DNA of 64,000 nucleotides. Origin: Polyangia bacterium (GTDB lineage Bacteria > Myxococcota_A > Polyangia > Polyangiales > Polyangiaceae). The DNA is taken from assembly GCA_030426145.1 (NCBI GenBank), contig JAUHZF010000004.1, positions 1-64,000 on the forward strand. The letters are read 5' to 3'. Shown here piece by piece: positions 37,731 to 47,121 of the stretch (its first letter is position 1; every line of letters starts with the position of its first letter). The position numbers and the translations under genes are program-made. The notes under the pieces were generated by a model, which worked only from the letters and a program-made list of their open reading frames with translations, was not told the DNA's origin and did no database searches.

Positions 37731-39073
37731 GCAAGCCCATCGTCGCCCTCATCGGCCGCCCCAATGTCGGCAAGTCGACCCTGTTCAATCGCTTGGTCGG
37801 CCGGCGGCTGGCCATCGTGCACGACCGTCCGGGTGTGACCCGCGACCGCCACTACGCCGACGCTGCCGTCTTCGACCGGGATTACACGCTCGTCGACACC
37901 GGCGGCTTCGACCCCTTCGGCGACGATGAGATGCAGCAGGGCATCATCAAGCAGCTCGAGGTCGCGCTCGCCGAAGCCGACGTCGTGCTCTGCGTGCTCG
38001 ATGCCCTGGCGGCGCCCACCTCCATCGACTCGGAGGAGATCGCGCTCCTTCGACAGTCGGCGAAGCCGGTCATCTTCCTGGCGAACAAAGCCGACAGCGC
38101 CGCCAAAGAAGCCGAAGGCCACGAGCTCTACCGGCTGGGCATGGAGCACCTCATCTTCATCAGCGCCCAGCACGGTCGCGGCATGCCCGAGCTCGAGGAT
38201 GCGCTGCACGCGGCCCTCCCCCCGGCGGAGCCCGAGCCAGAAGCCGCCGACGACGCCATCCGGGTCGCCGTCATCGGACGTCCCAACGCCGGCAAGTCGT
38301 CGCTCGTCAATCGCCTCCTCGGCGAGGACCGCATGCTCGTCGACAACCGACCCGGCACCACCCGCGATCCCATCGACGCGCGCGTGGAGCGCCGGGGCAA
38401 ACGCTACCTGTTCGTCGACACGGCGGGTCTCCGCCGCAAGGCCAAGGTCGCCAAGGCCCGTGACGGCGTCGAGGGGGCGAGCGTCATCCAGGCCATTCGA
38501 TCCATCGACCGCGCGGAGGTGGTGGTATTGCTCTGCGACGCTGGCGAGGGCGTGGCGGAGCAAGACGCCAAGATCCTCAGCCTGGCCCTCGACCGCGGAC
38601 GCGCCATCGTGATCGGACTCAACAAGTCCGACTTGCTCGAGGGAGGCAAGGCTTCCGAGGCCAACCGTCAAGCTGCGGACGTACTCTCCTTCGTGAGCTG
38701 GGCCCCGTTCACGCGCTTGTCGGCCAAGACCGGCCGCGGCGTCGATCGACTCCTCGACACCATCGACCGTGTGCACGAGGAGCACGGCAAGCGGATCACC
38801 ACCGGCGAGTTGAATCGCTTCTTCGAGACCGTGCTCGAGAAGCACCCGCCGCCGACACAAGGCGGGCGCGCACCGCGCTTCTACTACATCACCCAGCCAT
38901 CCACGCATCCGCCGACCTTCATGATCGTGACGAGCCACCCGGACGGCCTGCACTTCAGCTACCAGCGCTACGTCGTGAACGCGATTCGCAAGGCCTTCGG
39001 CTTCGAAGGAACCCCGATTCGCGTCGTCTATCGCCGCAAGGGTCGGCGCCAGAAGAAGAAGAAGAAGCGCTAG
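37727..39073 (+). CDS. der: GTPase Der (EngA)
   Basis: A 448-residue ribosome-assembly GTPase with two tandem G domains: GRPNVGKST (near residue 8) and GRPNAGKSS (near 184), G3 motifs DTGG and DTAG, G4 NKAD and NKSD, and the C-terminal KH-like domain ending in a Lys/Arg-rich tail. Coupled to era. Confidence 0.97.
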   Translation: MSKPIVALIGRPNVGKSTLFNRLVGRRLAIVHDRPGVTRDRHYADAAVFDRDYTLVDTGGFDPFGDDEMQQGIIKQLEVALAEADVVLCVLDALAAPTSIDSEEIALLRQSAKPVIFLANKADSAAKEAEGHELYRLGMEHLIFISAQHGRGMPELEDALHAALPPAEPEPEAADDAIRVAVIGRPNAGKSSLVNRLLGEDRMLVDNRPGTTRDPIDARVERRGKRYLFVDTAGLRRKAKVAKARDGVEGASVIQAIRSIDRAEVVVLLCDAGEGVAEQDAKILSLALDRGRAIVIGLNKSDLLEGGKASEANRQAADVLSFVSWAPFTRLSAKTGRGVDRLLDTIDRVHEEHGKRITTGELNRFFETVLEKHPPPTQGGRAPRFYYITQPSTHPPTFMIVTSHPDGLHFSYQRYVVNAIRKAFGFEGTPIRVVYRRKGRRQKKKKKR

Positions 39074-39132
39074 TCGTCCCGGACGATTGCACAGGCAATT
39101 CGTCGCGGCGTGATTACCATGTTGGTTCCGAG

Positions 39133-39768
39133 ATGAGCCAACCGCCCCAGCGACGCATCGCAACCGACACCTTCGAGGACGAGCACATGTCCACCGAAGG
39201 TGAGGTGCTCCTGCGCGACAAGCTCGCGTCGCGCACCATGGCCGCGGTGCTCGGCATCCCTGCGCTGCTGCTGCCCTTCTTGGCGGTCTACACCTTCATC
39301 GCCTCGGGGGGCGTCTGGGCCGCGATGGCGGGGTCGCTCATCGCCTCGGTGGTGCTCGCGCTCACGGCGCTCACGATGACCGTGGTGCGCACGGTGGTGA
39401 CCAGCCGCGAGGTGATGGTGCGGTTGGGCCTATGGGGTCCGCGTGTCGCCATCGAAGACGTCGTCAGCGTGCGCGCCATCAAGTACCCCGTCGTGAAGTA
39501 TGGCGGCTGGGGGCTCAAGCGCGGCATCGATGGCTCCTGGGCCTATACGATGCTGGGGGGGACCGATCGCGTGGTCGAGATGGTCTACCGCGACGGCGCG
39601 AAGGAGCGGAAGGTGGTCTTCTCGGCCGAGCGCCCCGAAGCCGTGGCGGCAGCCATCCTGAAAGCCAAGGGCGCGGCCGGGGTTCGCATCTCGGTAGATG
39701 ATGAGGCCGAGCTCGAAGCCATGGCCGAAGAAGAGATCCTCGCCGAAGAAGAGCAGCTTCGAGCCTAG
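39133..39768 (+). CDS. Membrane protein with PH-like domain
   Basis: A 211-residue protein with two membrane segments (residues about 38-60 and 65-88) and a following beta-rich domain (VTSREVMVRLGLWGPRVAIEDVVSVRAIKY) that resembles bacterial PH-like (DUF304-type) domains. Acidic C-terminal tail. Function unknown. ATG 39187 is an alternative start. Confidence 0.7.
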   Translation: MSQPPQRRIATDTFEDEHMSTEGEVLLRDKLASRTMAAVLGIPALLLPFLAVYTFIASGGVWAAMAGSLIASVVLALTALTMTVVRTVVTSREVMVRLGLWGPRVAIEDVVSVRAIKYPVVKYGGWGLKRGIDGSWAYTMLGGTDRVVEMVYRDGAKERKVVFSAERPEAVAAAILKAKGAAGVRISVDDEAELEAMAEEEILAEEEQLRA

Positions 39769-39783
39769 CGTCGAACTGCTGGT

Positions 39784-40512
39784 TCAGTCCTCGACGCGGC
39801 CCTCGCAGATGCGCCCGGGCCCCTCCCGAAGGAGGAAGTCGGCCTCCTCGTCGCCGACGAGCTTGTAAAGGCGGGCGATGCCCTTCGCCACCTCCTTGGC
39901 GTCGGAAGCCCGATGGGCGTCACTGCAGGCAGCGTAGTAGTAGCCTTCCTCGAGCAGCTCGTGGGCGCACCGTTTGGCCGCGCGCCCGTACTTGCCGACC
40001 AGGGCGGCCACGTCGAGCAAGAGCACGGTGCCTCCATCGAGCAGCGGGTCGAGCACCCCGATGTCCTTCCACACGGGGCGGTAGCGCTCGGGATGGGCCA
40101 GGACCGGCCGCATCTTCTTCATCCGAAGCTCGAACATGCGCTCGCGATGCTTGAGCGGGAACCGCTCGTTGGGAAACTCGATGAGGACCGCGCGGCCAGC
40201 CGGTGGGTAGGGCAAACCTCGTCCCGCGATGAGCTGGCCGAAGACGACGTCGTCGAGGTGGTGCTCACTCGCAAGGCCGAGCGTCGGCATGCCCTCCGCC
40301 TCGCTCACGACCTCGACCGTGCGGGCGTAGGCGGCCTCGAGCATGGCACGATCGTTGTCGAACATGCCCGCTCGCATGTGAGGCGTCGCCACGACACGCG
40401 AGAAGCCGACGTCGACCAAGGCACGCAGCATGTCGATGCTGTCGGCGGTGGTCTTGGCCCCGTCGTCGATGCCCGCCACCCAGTGGCAGTGCAGGTCGAT
40501 GTAGTCGCCCAT
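39784..40512 (-). CDS. PHP-type tyrosine phosphatase (CpsB/YwqE family)
   Basis: A 242-residue PHP-fold metal phosphatase. Metal ligands appear in DLHCHW (residues 5-10), ATPHM, EHHLDD and CSDAHR; the HPERYRP segment is diagnostic for the CpsB/CapC-type family that dephosphorylates bacterial tyrosine kinases in polysaccharide export. No partner kinase is in the window. ATG 40512 follows a GGAGGAGGGG site. Confidence 0.9.
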   Translation of the reverse strand: MGDYIDLHCHWVAGIDDGAKTTADSIDMLRALVDVGFSRVVATPHMRAGMFDNDRAMLEAAYARTVEVVSEAEGMPTLGLASEHHLDDVVFGQLIAGRGLPYPPAGRAVLIEFPNERFPLKHRERMFELRMKKMRPVLAHPERYRPVWKDIGVLDPLLDGGTVLLLDVAALVGKYGRAAKRCAHELLEEGYYYAACSDAHRASDAKEVAKGIARLYKLVGDEEADFLLREGPGRICEGRVED

Positions 40513-40592
40513 CCCCCCTCCTCCTGCCCCATCGACCGAGGCCGCGCAAGGCGCGCACCCTCTGCCGTGGTGTGCTAATCGTCTCAGCCATC

Positions 40593-41759
40593 GTGGACGC
40601 CTCTGCAGCACCGCGTGATCTCAACCCCATGCTGAACGACAGCCACGTGGTGCTCTGCGTGGGCTGTGGCGGCGTGGGCAAGACCACGACTTGCGCCGCC
40701 CTGGGCCTGGCGGCAGCCATGCGCGGCAAGCGGGTGCTGTGCCTCACGATCGACCCCGCCAAGCGACTCGCCCAGAGCCTGGGTCTCGAGTCCTTCGACA
40801 CCGAGGCGCAAACCATCGCCCCCGAGATCTTCGCGAAGGCGGGCCTCGACGTGCCGGGCTCGCTCACCGTGATGATGCTCGACACCAAGGCGACCTTCGA
40901 CGACCTGGTGCGCTCTCTCGCCACGGACGACACGCAACGCCAGCGCATCCTAGACAACGTCCTCTACCGCTACATCTCCACCACCCTCGCGGGCACGCAG
41001 GAGTACATGGCGATGGAGAAGCTGTACGCGGTGAAGGACGACGATCGTTACGACATCGTCCTGCTCGACACGCCGCCGACCTCGCACGCGCTCGACTTCC
41101 TCGACGCCCCTGAGCGCTTGGTGAGCGCCATCGACAGCCCGGCGGTGCGTTGGTTCATCAAAGCCTTCAGCGACTCGGGCAAGTTCTCCCTCAACCTGTT
41201 GCAGCGCGGCGCGGCCACCATCCTCAAAGGCGTCAGCAAGATCACCGGCGGGGGCTTCTTGGAACAGGTCGCCACCTTCCTCACCGAGTTCAACGCCCTC
41301 TTCGGGAGCTGGCGTGAGCGCGCGGAGATGGTCGCGAGCGCGCTGCGCGAAGACGGCGTCTCGTACGTGCTGGTGACCACCCCCGAGCCCATGAGCATCC
41401 GGGAAGTGCTCTTCTTCTCCGAGCGCCTCCGCGACCAGAACATGGCCCCAGACGCCTACGTGGTGAACCGCTTGCACCGCGTGCACGACGTCGATGCGAG
41501 CGAGGAAGCCATCGCCGACGCCATGGTGAAGCACCAGCTTCTCCTGGGGGACAAGGCCCCACGCCGCGTGGCCGAAGCCGCGAGGCAGGAAGCGCGCCTC
41601 GCCTCCCTCAATCGGCTCAACCTCTACGCCCTCGAGGAGGCTTTCCCCGAGGAAGGCACGCCTCCCGCCGTGGCCTACATCCCCGACTACTACCGCGACA
41701 TCCACGACGTGACGCGGCTAGCCTGGGTCGCCGCTCAGATCGCCCCCCAACAGGGGTAG
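40593..41759 (+). CDS. ArsA/GET3-family ATPase
   Basis: A 388-residue deviant-Walker ATPase: GCGGVGKTTT P-loop near residue 23, TIDPAKRLAQSLG, VLLDTPPTSHALDFLDAP. It is a single-domain ArsA homologue without ars genes nearby, so arsenite export is not implied; a GET3-like or signalling role is as likely. Start codon is uncertain: GTG 40593, GTG 40572 or ATG 40629 are in frame. Confidence 0.88.
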   Translation: MDASAAPRDLNPMLNDSHVVLCVGCGGVGKTTTCAALGLAAAMRGKRVLCLTIDPAKRLAQSLGLESFDTEAQTIAPEIFAKAGLDVPGSLTVMMLDTKATFDDLVRSLATDDTQRQRILDNVLYRYISTTLAGTQEYMAMEKLYAVKDDDRYDIVLLDTPPTSHALDFLDAPERLVSAIDSPAVRWFIKAFSDSGKFSLNLLQRGAATILKGVSKITGGGFLEQVATFLTEFNALFGSWRERAEMVASALREDGVSYVLVTTPEPMSIREVLFFSERLRDQNMAPDAYVVNRLHRVHDVDASEEAIADAMVKHQLLLGDKAPRRVAEAARQEARLASLNRLNLYALEEAFPEEGTPPAVAYIPDYYRDIHDVTRLAWVAAQIAPQQG

Positions 41760-41804
41760 CCGAGGATTTGGCCAGAGCCCGCCCGGTGCGATACCGGTCG
41801 AGCC

Positions 41805-42239
41805 ATGCGTTCTCTGCTCGCGGCCCTGGTGATGCTCGTTGCGCTCGCCCTGTCGAACGGCGCCGGTGCGAAAGCGAGCCACAGCTCGCCCTACACGTAC
41901 CGCCAGACCTTTGGCTCGACCGTGCGCCTGCTCAAAGTCGACATGGGGTTCGAGGTCACGGAAAAAGACCCCGACTGGGGCTACGTGCTCTTCGACTACA
42001 CGAGCCCAGAGAGCGGCAATCGCACGAACAAGGGTTCATTCAGTTTCGTGGAGCAAGATGGCCAAGTCCACGTAACCCTGCAAATCCCTTCGATGCCGGG
42101 CTACCACGAGCAAGTCATCCTCGACAAACTCAAGCAGAAGCTGAAACAAGAGCACGGCGAACCGCCTCGCCGGGCCAAGCCCGACGACGAAGAGGACGAC
42201 AAGAAGGAAGACGAGGAGAAGGACGAGAAGGAAGACTGA
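41805..42239 (+). CDS. Small secreted protein with acidic/lysine-rich tail
   Basis: A 144-residue protein with a clear signal peptide (LLAALVMLVALALSNGAGA), a core of about 90 residues (FGSTVRLLKVDMGFEV, WGYVLFDYTS) and a tail of alternating D/E/K. Not assigned to a family. Likely envelope or periplasmic. Followed 42 nt later by another small protein on the same strand. Confidence 0.72.
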   Translation: MRSLLAALVMLVALALSNGAGAKASHSSPYTYRQTFGSTVRLLKVDMGFEVTEKDPDWGYVLFDYTSPESGNRTNKGSFSFVEQDGQVHVTLQIPSMPGYHEQVILDKLKQKLKQEHGEPPRRAKPDDEEDDKKEDEEKDEKED

Positions 42240-42281
42240 AAAGGTCTCTTCTCCGCCTGCCGCATCGCGTAGAAGGTCGGC

Positions 42282-42623
42282 ATGACCAAGCGGCAGGCCA
42301 TAGCAGCGGCGCTCATCGGCGCGGCCCTGCTCGTCCTCGGCCTGGTCTCCGCCATCCTCGAGCCAGCTGAGCCAGAGCAGATCTGCTTGCGGGCCCAGGA
42401 TCGCTTGGTCGAGTGCCGGGACGAGCTGACACGACCGCGGGTGCTCATCTTCGCGCGTCGCAAGCAACAGGAAGCCCTGGACGCCTGCCAGAGCTCCGAG
42501 CCCACCGTCGACATGTACGAGAACTGCCTCGCCAAAGCAGACTGCAAGGCCTTCGCTGAATGCCTGGAAGCCTACGCCACCGAACCGGTGAAGCCCGCCG
42601 CCACCACGCCGGGGCGCAGGTAG
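42282..42623 (+). CDS. Small membrane-anchored cysteine-rich protein
   Basis: A 113-residue protein with one N-terminal membrane segment (IAAALIGAALLVLGLVSAIL) and about 60 residues with five Cys (QICL, VECRDEL, LDACQ, YENCLAKADC, FAEC). Disulfide-stabilised periplasmic helical domain is likely. No family recognised. Confidence 0.65.
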   Translation: MTKRQAIAAALIGAALLVLGLVSAILEPAEPEQICLRAQDRLVECRDELTRPRVLIFARRKQQEALDACQSSEPTVDMYENCLAKADCKAFAECLEAYATEPVKPAATTPGRR

Positions 42624-42667
42624 ACCGCATAGCCTTCGGTCCAACGCATGAGCTAGGGTGCGCCGCC

Positions 42668-43273
42668 ATGGACGACCCGACCCTCGAAGCCGCGACCAAG
42701 CACATCCAGGCGGGAGACATGGACCGGGCCGCCGACGTCCTGCGAAAGTCGGTCGACGAGGGTCCCGGCCGGAGCGAGGCGAGCCGCGCCCGCTACTTCA
42801 CCCACGTGATGAACTTGGGTGACCTGCTGGTCTACCTGGAGCACTACGACGAGGCAGAGCGGGTCCTGCGCGCGGGCCTGCAAGGGCGCGCGGACCTCTA
42901 CGGTCGGAACCATCCTGGCTACGCCTACGGCCTCGAGCCCCTCGCGGAGGCCCTGTTGCGCGCCGGCGAAGCCAAACAAGCGCTCCCGCTCGCCGAGCAG
43001 GCGACGGAGATCATGTGGAACAACACCCACGAGCGCACCCCGGAGCTGATGGCGCTGCGCGCCTACGTGCGGCTCGCGGTCGACGAGACGGCCAACGCGT
43101 TCCAAGACATGGAGGCCATGCCCGACGACCTCGTACAGGTCGCCATCGACTCGGCCGTGGCGAGAGCAAGCCGCTACCCCGACCTGGGACCACGGGTGTT
43201 GAGGTCGCTGCTGGCTTGGATGGACGAACACGGCCGTGGTGACCGCACGGCCGTCGAGAAGGCGCTGAGCTAG
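42668..43273 (+). CDS. TPR-like repeat protein
   Basis: A 201-residue cytoplasmic protein with TPR-like helices (GDMDRAADVLRKSV, LEHYDEAERVLRAGL, GEAKQALPLAEQA). Function unknown. Its TAG stop and the stop of the convergent HD gene share one CTAG at 43270-43273. Confidence 0.78.
   Translation: MDDPTLEAATKHIQAGDMDRAADVLRKSVDEGPGRSEASRARYFTHVMNLGDLLVYLEHYDEAERVLRAGLQGRADLYGRNHPGYAYGLEPLAEALLRAGEAKQALPLAEQATEIMWNNTHERTPELMALRAYVRLAVDETANAFQDMEAMPDDLVQVAIDSAVARASRYPDLGPRVLRSLLAWMDEHGRGDRTAVEKALS
43270..43273. other. Shared CTAG: both stop codons of a convergent gene pair
   Basis: CTAG provides TAG to the plus-strand TPR gene (43271-43273) and, read on the other strand, TAG to the HD gene (43272-43270). 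It is an uninterrupted counterpart of the CTAG-bounded repeat elements A and B. Confidence 0.7.
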
Positions 43274-43827
43274 TCCCGCTGGAGCAGCTCGACGGACTGC
43301 CGCAACTCTTCGAGCAGTGGGTGGCTCCACTCGTGCCCCAGCGCGTCCGCCATGGTGCGGTAGTACCAGCGCACCTGGTCCTTGGGTGCGCTGAAGAGGG
43401 ACCAGACGTCGTACCCCATTCGCATGTCCTGCAAGATGGTCTGCGCGTTGTGCAGCTTGTCGGCGCAGATGACGAGCTTGCTCGCCCCCGGCAACACACG
43501 CACTTTGGCGATGTGCGTTTCTTTCCGCTCGCGCCAAGGGGGCTTGGGACGCTCGTAGGCGTCGGTCGCGGCATCGACCATGTCGGCGACACGGTCGCCG
43601 TAGCGGAGGGACAGGGCTTCTTTGCTCACGCCGCAGTCTTCGATCGCATCGTGAAGCAAAGCCGCGATGGCCTGGTCCTCGTCGCCCCCGTAGGTGCCCA
43701 CCAAGGAGGCCACAGCCAGTGGGTGCACGATGTACGGCGCGCGGCCGCCCTTGCGAAACTGCCCGTGATGGAGTGCCGTGGCGTAGGCCAAGGCCGACTC
43801 GAACCGCGGTCCGTACATGTTCGACAT
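43270..43827 (-). CDS. HD-domain phosphohydrolase (SpoT/MESH1-like)
   Basis: A 185-residue metal-dependent hydrolase: HHGQFRKGGRAPYIVHPLAVA, then HDAIED and a later DKLHNAQTI. These are the HD motifs of (p)ppGpp hydrolases of the RelA/SpoT superfamily; no synthetase or TGS domain is present, so a small stand-alone hydrolase is likely. Substrate is not proven by sequence. Confidence 0.88.
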   Translation of the reverse strand: MSNMYGPRFESALAYATALHHGQFRKGGRAPYIVHPLAVASLVGTYGGDEDQAIAALLHDAIEDCGVSKEALSLRYGDRVADMVDAATDAYERPKPPWRERKETHIAKVRVLPGASKLVICADKLHNAQTILQDMRMGYDVWSLFSAPKDQVRWYYRTMADALGHEWSHPLLEELRQSVELLQRD

Positions 43828-43914
43828 CGTGTTCCCAGACTAGCGCAGCGTCGTGTCAAATGGCGACGACCCGAGCAGAGGTGTCCACTCGGGTCGTCTC
43901 GAAGGCGATGAGGT

Positions 43915-45357
43915 TCAGCTGGCGTCGTGCCGGACGTACACGAAGTCGACCGGACGGCCCTTGATCCCCTTGGCCGGGGGCGCGATCCAGTTGGCCATCT
44001 TGCCGGGCTCGAAGATCGGCTTGGTCATGAGGCTCTTGATGTAAGCCTCGTCCTCGGCCGTCGGCAGGAAGTCGCCCTTCTTCTTCTCCCACTCCTCATC
44101 GCTGAGAAGACGGCCGGACGGGTCGAACTTCATGCCGGCATAGATGCCGGTGTCGCGGTGGAAGCGCGTGCTCGGAAGGGTGATCTCGAAGTCGATGTCG
44201 GCCTTGCGGATGATCTTGTTCCAGTTGTCGATGCCACGCTGAGAGTCGGCCACGTACTCCTGTCGCAAGATCTCGTTCATGGCGGTGCGGAGCGGGACCT
44301 CTTGTTTCTCGAAGCCGCCGTTCGAGGTGGGCACGTCGAACGTCATCGACCCCTCGAGCGCCATGTGGTCCTCGTAGGAGCGCTCCTCGTGGGCGCGGCC
44401 CTTGATGCCGGCGGCGAAGTAGTTGGCAGCATTGGACGAGATTTCGCCGCCGAAGAGGTCGAGCGAGACCGAGTACCAGAGGTTCACGTACTTCTGAAGG
44501 GTGGGGAGGTCGATACCGCCCTCGGCCCGCGCATCCATGTTGCTGTTCTTCTTCATCAGTTCGCAGGTGCGCTTGAGCACGCGGCCTACGCCCTTCTCAC
44601 CGACGAACATGTGGTGCGCCTCTTCGGTCAGCATGAATCGCGTCGTGCGCGATAGCGGATCGAAGCCGCTCTCCGCGAGCGCGAGCAGCTGGTATTTGCC
44701 GTCGCGGTCGGTGAAGTAGGTGAACATGAAGAAGGAGAGCCAGTGGTTGCACGGCTCGTTGAACGCACCGAGGATGCGGGGCTTGTCCTCGTTGCCGCTG
44801 CGGCGCTCGAGCAGTGCTTCCGCCTCTTCGCGTCCGTCCCGTCCGAAGTAGCTGTGGAGCAGGTAGACCATGGCCCAGAGATGACGACCCTCTTCGACGT
44901 TGACCTGGAAGAGGTTGCGCAGGTCGTAGAGGCTGGGACAGGTCTGGCCGAGGAGGCGCTGCTGCTCGACGCTGGCCGGCTCGGTGTCCCCCTGGGTGAC
45001 GATGAGGCGGCGTAGGGTGTTGCGGTGCTCGCCGGGCACGGTCTGCCATGCGTCCATGCCCATGTTGTCGCCGAAGCCGATTTTGCGGTCCTTGACGGGG
45101 TCGGCCAGGAAGATGCCCCAGCGGTATTCGGGCATCTTCACGTAGTCGAAGTTCGCCCAGCCGTCGGCGTCGACGCTGATCGCGGTGCGGAGGTAGACCT
45201 GGTCCTCCTGGAAGCCTTCCGGCCCCATCTCTTTCCACCAATCGATGAAACGCGGCTGCCAGGCCTCGAGGGCCCTCTGCAGCTTGCGGTCGTCGCCCAG
45301 GTGGACGTTGTTGGGAATGCGCTCGCTGTTGATGACTGAGCTCAAGTTCGCCTCCAA
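43915..45357 (-). CDS. boxB: Benzoyl-CoA 2,3-epoxidase oxygenase component
   Basis: A 480-residue di-iron oxygenase that epoxidises benzoyl-CoA in the aerobic box pathway, using electrons from BoxA. Ferritin-like helices carry the metal-ligand motifs (NVEEGRHLWAMVYLL, TEEAHHMFVGEKG) and length matches BoxB. The start overlaps the end of boxC by 16 nt, so the two are coupled. boxA and the ligase gene are not in the window. Confidence 0.95.
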   Translation of the reverse strand: MEANLSSVINSERIPNNVHLGDDRKLQRALEAWQPRFIDWWKEMGPEGFQEDQVYLRTAISVDADGWANFDYVKMPEYRWGIFLADPVKDRKIGFGDNMGMDAWQTVPGEHRNTLRRLIVTQGDTEPASVEQQRLLGQTCPSLYDLRNLFQVNVEEGRHLWAMVYLLHSYFGRDGREEAEALLERRSGNEDKPRILGAFNEPCNHWLSFFMFTYFTDRDGKYQLLALAESGFDPLSRTTRFMLTEEAHHMFVGEKGVGRVLKRTCELMKKNSNMDARAEGGIDLPTLQKYVNLWYSVSLDLFGGEISSNAANYFAAGIKGRAHEERSYEDHMALEGSMTFDVPTSNGGFEKQEVPLRTAMNEILRQEYVADSQRGIDNWNKIIRKADIDFEITLPSTRFHRDTGIYAGMKFDPSGRLLSDEEWEKKKGDFLPTAEDEAYIKSLMTKPIFEPGKMANWIAPPAKGIKGRPVDFVYVRHDAS

Positions 45358-47012
45358 TCGAATTCAGGCCGCTCCGGACGGCCGTACATGGTCAGTGCGC
45401 CGCGCTCGCCGACGGCATTGGGTCGCTGGAAGATCCAGTTCTGCCAAGCGGAGAGGCGGGCGAAAATTTTCGTTTCCAGGGTTTCGGGCCCGGCGAAGCG
45501 GAGGTTCGCCTCCATACCGGTGAGGGCGTCGGGCGAGATGCTCACGCGTTCCTCGATGGCGATGCGGACGTCGTCCTCCCAATCGATGTCGTCGGGGGTG
45601 AAGGTCACCAGACCGAGCTCTGCCGCGTCCTCGGCGGTGAAGGTCTCGTCCTGCCGCTTCGCCAATGCATCGACGTGCTCGGGGCGCGCGAGAAAGCGTG
45701 TCTGGAGCCGGGTGAGCCCGTTGCTCATGGGGAGCGGGCCGAAGTTGAGCGAGCTGAACCCGATGGCAGCTTCGCCGGCGTCGCCATCCTCGAGCTCGCC
45801 CTCGAGCATGTAGCTACGGTCGGCCGCCAGCGCGAGCTCGAACAAGCTCCCCACGAAGCAGCTACCGGGTTCGATGGTGGCGAAGAGGCTGCGCGCGGTG
45901 AGGTCGAGGCGCTTGAGAACCCGCGCCATGTTCCAGTGGACCTCGTTGGCGAACCAGTCGTCGGCCATGAGCTTGGCGAGGGCCTCGTCGTGGGCCTTCA
46001 CCTTGGCGCCGTCTCCCTTGGTCGAAATGACGATGAGCCCAACCTCGGGTTCGTTGAATCGGAGCTGGAGGATGGCGTCGTCGAGCTCGCGGAAGGCGGC
46101 GAGCGCCCAGGCACGTGCCCCTTGCTCGCGCAGGGCATCGGCGGTGGTGGCCGGGTCGTCGGTGGGAGCGCGCATCTCGATGTGGGCGGTGCGCTCGCCG
46201 TGATCGATGGTCAGGGTGACATGCGGGTATCGGCGCACGGGTTTGCCATCGACCTCTTCGATGGTGACGTCGACCGGAGGCAGCTCGACACCAGGACCCT
46301 TGCGGTCGGGGGTGTTGGCCGCGATGGCCTTGGCGCGCTCGGTGACTTTGTCGTCGAACTTGCTGCGCGGAAACACGCCGTCGACGAGGTCCCAATCGAC
46401 GGCGCGCTTGCCGCGGATCCCCTCGGCGAGGGTCGAGAAGGCATCGGCGAGGTCACGCCGCACCTTGCGCTTGTCGACCAGGCGAGTGAGCCCGCCGGTG
46501 CCGGGAAGCACCGCGAGGAGCGGCGTCTCCGGGAAAGAGACCGCGCTGGAACCATCGTCTTGCAGGTAGATCTCCTCGCACGCGAGGGCGAGCTCGTACC
46601 CGCCCCCGCTGGCCACGCCGTTGCACGCCGCGATGTAGTGCTGGCCACTCTGCTCGCAGGCTTGCTCGAGGTAGAGCCGCGTCTCGTTGGTGAACTTGCA
46701 GAAGTTCACCTTGAAGCCGTGGGAGCTGCTGCCGAGCATGTAGATGTTCGCGCCGGCGCAGAAGCAGTTGTCGGTGCCGCTCGTGACGAGCACGGACTTC
46801 ACCTCCGGGTGCTCGAACCGAAGCCGCTGCACGGCGTCGGCGAGCTCGATGTCGACCGACAGATCGTAGCTGTTGAGCTTGAGGTCGTAGCCCCCCCGCA
46901 TGGGGTGCTGCTCGTCGACCTTCATGACCAAGCGAGCGACGTCACCATCGCAGCTGAGCTGCCAGTGCTTGTAGCGGTCGGGGTGGGTTGCGAACTCGAT
47001 CCTGTCGTCCAT
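45342..47012 (-). CDS. boxC: 2,3-epoxybenzoyl-CoA dihydrolase (benzoyl-CoA dihydrodiol lyase)
   Basis: A 556-residue crotonase-superfamily enzyme that opens the epoxide ring and releases formate. Crotonase signatures: DNCFCAGANIYML, CNGVASGGGYELALACEEI, VLPGTGGLTRL, plus the long C-terminal half specific to BoxC. First gene of the boxC-boxB unit; ATG 47012 follows GAGGAG. Divergent from boxR with candidate operators between. Confidence 0.94.
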   Translation of the reverse strand: MDDRIEFATHPDRYKHWQLSCDGDVARLVMKVDEQHPMRGGYDLKLNSYDLSVDIELADAVQRLRFEHPEVKSVLVTSGTDNCFCAGANIYMLGSSSHGFKVNFCKFTNETRLYLEQACEQSGQHYIAACNGVASGGGYELALACEEIYLQDDGSSAVSFPETPLLAVLPGTGGLTRLVDKRKVRRDLADAFSTLAEGIRGKRAVDWDLVDGVFPRSKFDDKVTERAKAIAANTPDRKGPGVELPPVDVTIEEVDGKPVRRYPHVTLTIDHGERTAHIEMRAPTDDPATTADALREQGARAWALAAFRELDDAILQLRFNEPEVGLIVISTKGDGAKVKAHDEALAKLMADDWFANEVHWNMARVLKRLDLTARSLFATIEPGSCFVGSLFELALAADRSYMLEGELEDGDAGEAAIGFSSLNFGPLPMSNGLTRLQTRFLARPEHVDALAKRQDETFTAEDAAELGLVTFTPDDIDWEDDVRIAIEERVSISPDALTGMEANLRFAGPETLETKIFARLSAWQNWIFQRPNAVGERGALTMYGRPERPEFDWRRT

Positions 47013-47063
47013 CGGCTCCTCGTGTGAGGTCGTAGAGATACGCGGAATCTGCACCTTTGACAA

Positions 47064-47075
47064 GCACTATAGTGC
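47064..47075. promoter_or_regulatory. Palindrome GCACTATAGTGC, candidate BoxR operator half
   Basis: A 12-bp perfect palindrome, about 50 nt upstream of both boxC and boxR in their shared promoter region. Shares the core (GTATAGTGC/ACTATAGTGC) with the site at 47094-47107, suggesting two copies of one operator. Confidence 0.5.
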
Positions 47076-47093
47076 GCACCAAGGATTGAATTG

Positions 47094-47107
47094 TGCAGTA
47101 TAGTGCA
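47094..47107. promoter_or_regulatory. TGCA-N6-TGCA, candidate BoxR operator
   Basis: TGCA GTATAG TGCA, ending 15 nt before the boxR GTG start. TGCA-based sites are described for the BoxR/BzdR regulators, so autoregulation and control of boxCB by benzoyl-CoA is a reasonable inference. Confidence 0.5.
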
Positions 47108-47121
47108 GGTACAATGACGAC

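Noticed and set aside
40593-41759. Arsenite export system
   Set aside because: ArsA-like ATPase stands alone, with no arsB, arsD or arsR nearby.
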